A stretch of 28,236 nucleotides of DNA, from positions 360,151-388,386 of the forward strand of contig NW_014577083.1 of assembly GCF_000485595.1 (NCBI RefSeq), read 5' to 3'. This DNA comes from Priapulus caudatus (taxonomy: Eukaryota > Priapulida > Priapulimorpha > Priapulimorphida > Priapulidae). Below are positions 21,381 through 28,236 of the stretch, piece after piece (position 1 is the first letter of the stretch; each line of letters opens with the position of its first letter). A program made the translations under genes and the position numbers. The notes below the pieces were generated by a model. That model saw nothing but the letters and a program-made list of their open reading frames with translations. It did not search any database and was not told where the DNA came from.

Positions 21381-21952
21381 CTTCTAGTCCGACAAGGTTG
21401 TGGCGGCTAATTAGCGCTGCCTCGATATTATTGTAATAACTGAACATAAGACTCCGTGGCTCGTATTATATATACCGAACCTCCACCATATGTTGTATTC
21501 TATTTAGGTGATAACCTCAGCTCCGGAATCGTAAGCAGGCATAGATTTAGCATATGGTAAGAGATGTTTCGTAGATAGCAGGTAGAGTAGCGTGTAGAGT
21601 TCTTGTCGATAGAGCTGTAGTGCGGCATATTAGTTATTGAACTCTGGTCTTTATTAGTACTACTGCCGTCAAACAACGACAAATATATACATACTACGGC
21701 AACAAGGTACCGCATGCCTAGGTTACGTCGTCCTCGTCTTCCGTTCTTCTAGATCTTAATAGTAAACTGCGGCATGTAATGAACTAATTATTAATTTGCT
21801 CATCTGCTGTATGTGCCGTGTCTCATGATTTCTTGCCTCAACAGTCCGTAGGTGGGGTTGCGAATATAATATATACGAGCCACGGAGCTTATGTTTATTA
21901 CAATAATATCGAGGAGCGTATTAACGGCAGCACGCACTCGTCAGGCTAGAAA
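21381..21952. mobile_element. Fold-back element with about 90-bp imperfect inverted arms
   Basis: The left arm (21381-21470) contains CTCGATATTATTGTAATA, then ACATAAGACTCCGTGGCTCG. The complement of the right arm (21863-21952) contains the same with small indels (AACATAAGCTCCGTGGCTCG). The interior is unrelated AT-rich DNA. No coding sequence. It abuts the next Helentron-like copy. Confidence 0.75.
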
Positions 21953-21963
21953 GCGCGCTGGTT

Positions 21964-22581
21964 AACTAGAAAGGGAGTTGTCGCAACAACTATCCCGTGA
22001 TCTAGTATTGAAATGAAATATCTCTGTAAGGACGTAGAAGGTAGGCAAAGATTAAATAAGTCACAAAGACAAAGGTTTGTTACACAACTCATTCTGCCTG
22101 AGATGTGCAAGTATATGTTAAATGGTTTTTGGCACGCGACACACTTCTCCCAAGATGTGTAAGTATACTGAAGTTTGGTCGCGCTAGGTCAATTAGGGCC
22201 GAGTTATAGAGGCGGAAGGGAAATATGATTCCGGTCAAGGTTAAAGGTCAAATAAGGTCGTAGTGACCTGGTTTGGTAGCGCTGCGGCAGCTTCTCAAGC
22301 AAGATGTGTAAGTTATCAAGTATGGTAGCGCTGGTCAATTAGGGGCCGAGTTATAGAGGGCGGAAGAAGAAATATATCAAGGTCAAAAAAGTCGTGTGAC
22401 CTGGTTTGGTACCTGCCACTTCTCCGCAACGATGTGTAATAGACCATGTTTGGTCACGTAGTCAATTAGGGTCGAGTATAGAGAGAAGGGAAAGTACTGC
22501 TGCGGTGGCGCAGAGCGGCAGGCGGCGGTGGACAGACATGAAACCATAGTATAGTATGCCCGCGACTTCGTCGGCGAGGAT
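21964..22581 (+). mobile_element. Helentron/pearl-like element, copy 2, indel-rich
   Basis: The left end AACTAGAAAGGGAGTTGTCG and a 5' part (GTAAGGACGTAGAAGGTAGG, AAAGACAAAGGTTTGTTACA) are nearly identical to 4878 onward. About three decayed core-repeat units follow, then GACAGACATGAAACCATAG and the end hairpin (CGCGACTTCGTCGG). Single-base gains and losses are very frequent in the core. Confidence 0.75.
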
Positions 22582-22708
22582 CAATTAGCACGTGCAGGCC
22601 CTCCAATACAACACACACTCATTATGTTATTGTACGTTGAATGTCATTCTAATTCATGTCAATAGGCCTCACACGTTAGGGGGGGGGGGGGGGGGGGGTA
22701 TGTACGCC
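22582..22708. other. Spacer with a 20-base G run
   Basis: 22679-22698 is an uninterrupted G run, a likely assembly weak point. Nothing else seen. Confidence 0.7.
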
Positions 22709-23636
22709 TAGCTCACACACCGAGAAAAACGGGAATTTTGTTTTCAGCATTTCGCGTTCTGCTCGGAGCGAGGCAAGGGCACATACAGCCACCGCGACAC
22801 AGCACACGAGGCTGAGGCTAAAACATACAGAAACACTGCGTACCGCGCGGTGTCACATGAGCCTCAAAAATAGCCATGCCAATAGACATCGCATATTTGT
22901 GTAGTGTCATGTGATATTTTTAAGGATATTGATTGAGACGGTGCGGCGTCTGTGGCGTTCGCTGTGTAGCAGAACGATTGCGCACACACCGAGCAAAACG
23001 TACGCTTTTCAGGCGAAAACACGTTGCGAATCAAACATTGTGTTCAGGCTTGAACACGCTGGCAGCTGAGCAATGTTTTTTGTTTTGGGAATCCGCACAC
23101 AGCCACAGCACTTGAAGCGTTTCATAAATATAATGCTTAATAAATCGAAATCTGTAGTATTTTAGCCAAATTCTTAATGTTTCTTATACTCTCTTTCAAC
23201 CTATTATTGTCCGACAGTTTCCTGGTAATATCGTCCAAAATCCTACGTCAGGCATACGCTGCCGGCACATTGCTTTCGCGTGCGCGGACTGTTGCAGCGC
23301 TACAACTAATATATATAGTGTAACATAGTGTATACTGTATAGTGTCTTATATAATATATTAGTGTAAGCGTGCAACAGTCGCGCCGGCGAAAGCAATGCG
23401 CCGGCAGCGTATGTTGGAGTAGGATTTGGACGGCAATTGAGACAGGAAAGCTGTGGCAAGCCATATGTGACAGAGGTAATAGAAACATAAGAATTTGGTA
23501 GTAAATAGATTTCGTATTTAGTTAGGCATTTATAATTTTTTTGAAAGCTTCAAGTGCCTGTGGCACACAGCCACGAAACTCGAGCGACCACGTTTTTGGT
23601 CCACGTTCAGGTGTTTGCTCGGTGTGTGCGCTAGCT
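22709..23636. mobile_element. Large fold-back element with CACACACCGAG termini
   Basis: The right end, complemented, reads CTAGCGCACACACCGAGCAA. Two left ends match: 22709 (CTAGCTCACACACCGAGAAA) and 22979 (TGCGCACACACCGAGCAAAA). From 22979, matching inverted sequence continues for about 330 bp per arm (e.g. CACAGCCAC, GCACTTGAAGC, CCAAATTCTTA). The innermost stretch (GCATACGCTGCCGG, ATTGCTTTCGC, GACTGTTGCA; 23210-23312 versus 23359-23455) is best conserved. Frames on the minus strand at 23196-23488 lie in the palindrome and are not genes. The double left end may reflect a nested or duplicated terminus. Confidence 0.75.
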
Positions 23637-24297
23637 TTTTAGGTTGTGCTTTACGCTTATAGATCTTTACATTATGTTTTATTCATTTAACATTGTATAG
23701 ATTCTTGTACATACATACACTGTATTACATGTTCTTGTAGGCAGTAGTGTTTCACGCATGCAAATTATGTTCTCTTAAAACTCTTGCTCCTCTAAATTGC
23801 ACTATTATTTCAAGTCGCATTAATTTCTTATTCTCTTATAGCACTTCCTGAAATTCGCAAACATTATATTTTGGCCGCAAAAGCACAGATATATGATCAT
23901 GTATTATAATATAGATTATAGATAGCGCTAGACTGCGAGACGGCCGCGAGAAATTTCGTCAAGGAAATGCTATGTCGTGAAAAACAAAATTATGCTGTAA
24001 TATTATGTAGCGGCACGCTAAGCAGGCACGGTCGATGTGGCCAACGACATTACAGGCAACAGAGATAGCTGCTGAAGATAGCTAGATCAGGCGCCCTCAA
24101 AGTGCACGCTAGAACACTAAGGTAAAAAAACAGTCAATAGTATGCATCCCTGATTATTGTGAGTCGTACGGCCTGAAAACTTACACGCAATGAGCGAATT
24201 TTCCCTAAAAACATCCGACTAACAATGTGTAATTGGCAGGCATCTCGACTACATGCTATCAGGCGTGAAATAATAATAGGAAATGAGAAGAGTGTGA
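23637..24297. other. AT-rich DNA, no gene found
   Basis: No motif-bearing frame. No match elsewhere in the window noticed. Confidence 0.5.
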
Positions 24298-24722
24298 AGA
24301 GAGATAGAGAGACAGAGAATATCAAGAGTGAATAATATCTATTATTATATTCGCCTGCTAATCCTTGTGTTATTATCCCGTACGATTTCAAAATGAGATC
24401 GGAAACACAGAATTATACATTGATATATCAGGGTAAGTCTGGGTAGATTAATGAACAAATATAATGATATACTTCATAAATTCATACAGATACAAATATA
24501 ACTACAAATAACAAACAAAAACAACGTAACAAAAATGAAAGTATCAATGCACTGTAGCTCACACAAAGAAGGAATAAATGAGTGAGTGAGAGCTCAGTTT
24601 TAATTGAGCAAGCATCGACAGTACATTATAGAACGAAGAGTAATATGGGAGATACTCCCATTATAATAGCTCTTGATAATTTATGGTAATTTTTTATGTG
24701 AAAATAATAATAGATAATATAT

Positions 24723-25698
24723 AACTAGAACGAGCAGTTTGTCGCAATACATGTATACGGCTGTGATCTAGTATGAATAGAAAATCTTGTAAGGAGTAGA
24801 AGGCAGGTAAAGTTAAATAAGTCAAAGAAAAGGTTTGTTAGACCTGGTGTGTCAGATGTGGAAGTAATATGGAATCTGGTTACCTAGGAGGCCGAAGAGA
24901 AATGTCAGTTTGACGGTCAAGGTCAAACTACAGGTCAAGGCAGTGTGGTTTTGGTATGGCGAGCAGACCTTCTCCAAGATGTGTAAGCATATTAAGTTTG
25001 GGTCGCCTCGGTTCAATTAGTGGGGCTGGAGTTTAGAGAGGCGGAAAGAAAATGATATCAAGGTCAAGGTAAAGGTGAAATAAAGGTCGAAGTGACTGGT
25101 GGGACAGTTTTTACCCGATCTCGGATCATTTCAAATTAGCATGAAAGGTGCGTATGGTAAAGCGAGACGCATTCGTTTTTGGTGTGGCGAGTCATCGTTG
25201 GCCATGGTACAACATTTTTTGTGGAAATGGTTGTAGAGGGCCTGTAACTTGTGGCTGTATTTACGCCGGCGATTGTCCTGGAATTTGGGCACACAGGGCG
25301 ATATAACATGTCCGCTATATATATATATATATATATAAATATATAATATGTATATATAATATATATTTGATGACATCATAAATTTAAATAGCAAATTTTA
25401 ATACAAATATTAAATTTAATTTATTTTTAAATTTAAATTTTAATATAAATTAAATATAAATTTTAATCCAAATATAAATTTCATGATCAATCGGGTAAAA
25501 AGTGCAGACGTTTACAGGTTCTAGAATATTTCGACAAAAAATGTTGTACCATGGGCAACGATGATCCGCCCACACCAAAAAACAGATAGTGTTGTTGCTT
25601 CTGATAACTGCACCTTCATTCGAAATTTGAAGATGATCGAGAAGAACTGGGCAGGCGTAGAGCGCATCGAGCGAAGAAAGCTCTGAGGCGGCGGTGGT
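24723..25698 (+). mobile_element. Helentron-like element, copy 3, 3'-truncated
   Basis: AACTAGAACGAGCAGTTTGT and GTAAGGAGTAGAAGGCAGG match the family 5' part, and TGTAAGCATATTAAGTTTGG the core. The fold-back sequence replaces most of the core repeats. The copy stops at the duplication joint without the 3' hairpin. Confidence 0.65.
25112..25655. repeat. Fold-back insert with AT-rich centre, unit A
   Basis: The left arm (about 25112-25275) has TTTTACCCGATC, TTTTTGGTGTGG, then TCATCG and CCATGGTACAACATTTTTTG. The complement of the right arm (about 25480-25655) has the same in the same order. The centre is TA repeats plus AAATTTAAATTT-type sequence. The minus-strand frame 25131-25394 is antisense through it and not a gene. 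Confidence 0.8.
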
Positions 25699-27060
25699 GA
25701 GAGAGATAGAGAGAAGAGAATATCAAGAGTGAATAATAATTATTTATTATATTCACTCTTAATCTTGTCTCTATTATCCGTACGATTTCAAAATGAGATC
25801 GAACACAGAATTACTACATTGATAATATCAGGGTAGTCTGGGTAGATAATGACAAAAATAATATATACTTTAATCAATCTAATCCAATACAAATAACTAA
25901 AATAACAACAAAAACAATACAAATAATGAAAGTGTCAAATGACACTCTACTCACTCACAAAAGAAGGATACAAATTAAATGAGTTGAGTGACGAAGTCAG
26001 TTTTAATTGAGCACCATCGACGTACATTATAGAAACGAAGAGTATATATGGGAGAACTCCATTATATAGCTCTGATATTATATGTGTAGATTTTTTTATG
26101 TGAAAATAAATAATAATATTATATAACTAGAACGAGCAGTTGTCGCGCAAGCGTAATGTATCCCTGTGATCTTGTAGATCAGAAAATGCTCTGTAAGGAG
26201 TAGAAGGCAGGTAAGTTAAATAAGTCACAAGAACAGAAGGTTTGTAGACAACTGGTGTGCTAGATGTTGGGCAAGTATATGGATCTGGTTACCTAGGGGC
26301 CGAAGAAGGAAATGTAAGTTGCGGTAGGTCAAGCTAAGGAGTCAGGCAGTGGTGGTTTTGGTATGGCGACAGACCTTCTCCCCAAGTATGTGTAAGGGCA
26401 TTATTAAGTTTGGTCGGCGCTAGGTCAATTAGGGGCTGAGTTAGAGAGCGGAAGAGAAATATGATCAAGTCAAGGTAACAGTGAAATAAAGGAAGTGCGC
26501 TGGTGGGCATTTTACCGATCTCGGATCATCTTCAATTTAGCAGAAGGTGCGTCATGGTAAAGGCGAAGACGCCAACGTTTTTGGTGTTGGCGGAGTCATC
26601 GTTGCCATGGTAACAACATGTTTGTGGAAATATTGTAGAGGCTGTACTTGTGGCTGTTTTTACGCCGACTTGTCAATGGAATTTGGGCATACATGGGCGA
26701 TATACTGTGCTATATATATATATATTATATATGTAATATATATATATGTTTGATAATCATAAAATTTAAATATAATTTAAATAAATTTTAATACAAATTT
26801 TAATACAATTTTAAATTTAAATTTATTTTAAATTTAAATTTACTATATTTAAATATAAATTTTAATAAAATATAAATTTCATGAAATCGGGTAAAAAAGT
26901 AGCAGAAGTTACAGTTGCTAGGAATATTTCGACAAAAAATGTGTTACATGGCAACGATGATCCGCCCAACACAAAAACGATAGGTGTCTTTGCTTTCGAT
27001 AACACGGTCTTCATTCGAAATTTGAAAATTGATTCCGAGAAGACTGCAGCAAGGTAGAGC
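25699..27060 (+). repeat. 1.4-kb tandem duplication, unit B
   Basis: It repeats unit A with many small indels. Family E hairpin at 26038-26072, Helentron-like start at 26124, core repeat at about 26350-26490, fold-back 26500-27060. Unlike unit A it continues to the true 3' end of the Helentron-like element and then to the rest of family E. Confidence 0.85.
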
Positions 27061-27150
27061 GCTGCACTAAGGAATCTCAGGGCGGGGCGGCGCAGCGGAC
27101 GATTGGCTAAACGCATAGTATCCCCACACGAAGCTTGTTCGGGGATACAT
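26124..27150 (+). mobile_element. Helentron-like element, copy 4, complete and nested in family E
   Basis: It runs from AACTAGAACGAGCAGTTGTC to the 3' hairpin TATCCCC (27119-27125) / GGGGATA (27141-27147). To its left is the 5' half of family E (ending near AATAATATTATAT). To its right is the 3' half (from about ATAAACAAAAATAATCAC). The unbroken arrangement exists at 19918-20200. AT-rich target; no target duplication can be told apart from the TATA background. Confidence 0.75.
26500..27060. repeat. Fold-back insert with AT-rich centre, unit B
   Basis: Arms match those in unit A. Left: TTTTACCGATCTCGGATCAT, GTCATCGTTGCCATGGTAAC. Right arm, complemented: same order (about 26890-27060). The centre has TATATA and AAATTTAAATTTA runs. 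Frames at 26547-26753 and 26862-27116 are within the palindrome. Confidence 0.8.
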
Positions 27151-27165
27151 ATAATTATAAATATT

Positions 27166-27250
27166 TATAAACAAAAATAATCACAGTTGTGACGGTAGAT
27201 GGGCTATACGCGTTTGATGTTTCTTAGCATAAATCATTATATTGATAATA
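27166..27250 (+). repeat. 3' half of interrupted family E copy
   Basis: ATAAACAAAAATAATCACAG followed by GTGACGGTAGATGGGC and TTTGATGTTTCTTAGCATAA corresponds to about 20108-20180. Confidence 0.65.
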
Positions 27251-27518
27251 ATAATTAATAACAATGCTGCAGAGCGACCGCGCTCAACTGACGTGTACTG
27301 TACGAGATATTCTTCTGATAAACTCACATGGAACGAATGAAGTGCGCCCGTCTGCACGCGTTCGCTGCTCAGAGCATATATCTAGGATACACAATACATG
27401 TCTAATAATCTATGATGGTATCTATGGTAGTACAGTAGTAAAGATACAGCTGTGTAGACTTTAATGATTCTATATTAACATGTTATCAAGAGATAGTGTG
27501 GTCGAGCGGCGAGCGGTA
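27251..27518. other. No recognisable feature
   Basis: Short stretch of mixed composition; the 66-codon plus frame (27264-27464) has no motif. Confidence 0.5.
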
Positions 27519-27612
27519 GTGGTGGGGTGGGGAGGGGGAAGGTGGGGGAGGGTGGGGGAAGGGGCGGGGAGATGGGGTGGGGGAATGGGGAAGGGGAGGG
27601 TGGGGGGGAGGA
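27519..27612 (+). repeat. G-rich tract with quadruplex potential
   Basis: About 94 bases of GGGG/GGGGG runs separated by A, T or GA on the plus strand, with many more than four runs within short distance. Frames through it (Gly/Arg-rich, or Pro/Ser-rich on the other strand) are artefacts. Confidence 0.85.
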
Positions 27613-27664
27613 GGCTCTATAGCAAAGCAGTTTCAGTGTCTTTGTTAACAGTTCAGCAATCATG

Positions 27665-27950
27665 TTGTTAACTCCTCTTGAGGGTCAAAAGGTTATGCCG
27701 ACACTACTCTTGCATGTCAGCGGAAAAGTACATTTCATGGTTTTCAATAAAGCCATAAAAAATGTAGGTCAGCCGCTGAAACAAAAAGTTCTTTTAATCG
27801 CTCGTCAGACGCATGTTCAGAAAATTCTAAATTGCCCGGTGCCGTCATTGAACTTTGACTGTGACCTCCATTTCGGCGGCAGTCATGGATTTTCCTACGC
27901 ATGATGCTATACACGGGCTAATCACGAGCCTAAGGTCGAGCGTTACAGAG
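27665..27950 (+). mobile_element. Repeat family B, truncated second copy
   Basis: It matches 15545-15830 (see the shared words listed there), with frequent single-base indels and without the GACGGACG tract and end hairpin. The 80-codon plus frame at 27662-27904 is repeat-derived: the other copy does not keep it open. Confidence 0.7.
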
Positions 27951-28236
27951 TGACTGCATATCTATTTTTATGGGGCGAGTATATCGTAACATAATTTTTA
28001 TATGTTGGGGAAAAATGTCTTATATTTCACGATAGCATGCATAATTCATCTGTAAAGGTCAGGCTGGCTCACTATTAACACATTTCGAAGATTGCGTTTG
28101 AAAAACGGGTGAATTTTCCAGCGGCGGATGTGACGTCATTTTGAAGCACAATGTCTAACAGGAACATGCACGAACGTATAGAAAGTAACATACGCAGAGC
28201 GATTTTTGAAAGAATCAGCAAGTGAAAGTCATGATA
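27951..28236. other. No recognisable feature to window end
   Basis: AT-rich DNA, no gene or repeat match noticed. Confidence 0.5.

Larger units (their letters stand above)
24298..25698 (+). repeat. 1.4-kb tandem duplication, unit A
   Basis: GAATATCAAGAGTG at 24317 recurs at 25718, a 1401-bp offset. The order of parts is the same in both units: an AGAGAGATAGAGAG start, TCCGTACGATTTCAAAATGA or close, family E sequence with its hairpin (24636-24674), the Helentron-like 5' part from 24723, one core-repeat unit with AGGTCA motifs, and a fold-back with an AT-rich centre. Unit A lacks the Helentron-like 3' hairpin and passes straight into unit B. Confidence 0.85.

Overview
The window is nuclear DNA of an invertebrate animal. 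It has spliced, CpG-containing coding exons separated by long AT-rich introns, many short non-autonomous DNA transposons and a short scaffold gap (14941-14950). A marine lophotrochozoan, possibly a mollusc, is my best guess, because the 146-bp-repeat elements resemble the bivalve pearl/Helentron-like class. That is inference; nothing in the window fixes the taxon.

The one gene I can support is a minus-strand nuclear receptor of the ERR (NR3B) type. Four coding exons can be joined through canonical splice sites, all in phase 1: 12087-11550 (N-terminal A/B region), 2428-2270 (first zinc finger), 1785-1669 (second zinc finger) and 1193-1068 (C-terminal extension and hinge). The model gives 313 residues. 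It carries the ERR P-box EACKA, the ERR-type C-terminal extension and an N-terminal phospho-sumoyl motif (VKNESKSP). The ligand-binding-domain exons are not visible and should lie beyond position 1. A splice acceptor at 12111-12110 implies at least one further 5' exon above 12112, possibly beyond the gap.

Region by region: 1-1067 is the intron after the hinge exon, with a pyrimidine tract at its far end. 1068-2428 holds the DNA-binding-domain exons. 2429-11549 is a 9.1-kb intron filled with repeats: a 230-bp GGT microsatellite, a 1.07-kb inverted-repeat transposon with 6-bp target duplication, a Helentron-like element with 146-bp core repeats, a CpG-rich transposon-like block (5.8-9.5 kb) and a TTAA-flanked element. 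11550-12109 is the A/B exon. 12112-14940 is AT-rich DNA with long hairpins. After the gap, 14951-28236 holds no recognisable gene. It is a mosaic of fold-back elements, two to four copies each of several repeat families, a MITE containing telomere-like repeats, and a 1.4-kb tandem duplication.

The most interesting link is that the 146-bp core repeats in the receptor's own first visible intron carry several TNAAGGTCA half-sites, the sequence ERR proteins bind, plus one perfect AGGTCA-n3-TGACCT palindrome. This raises the untested possibility of transposon-supplied autoregulation.
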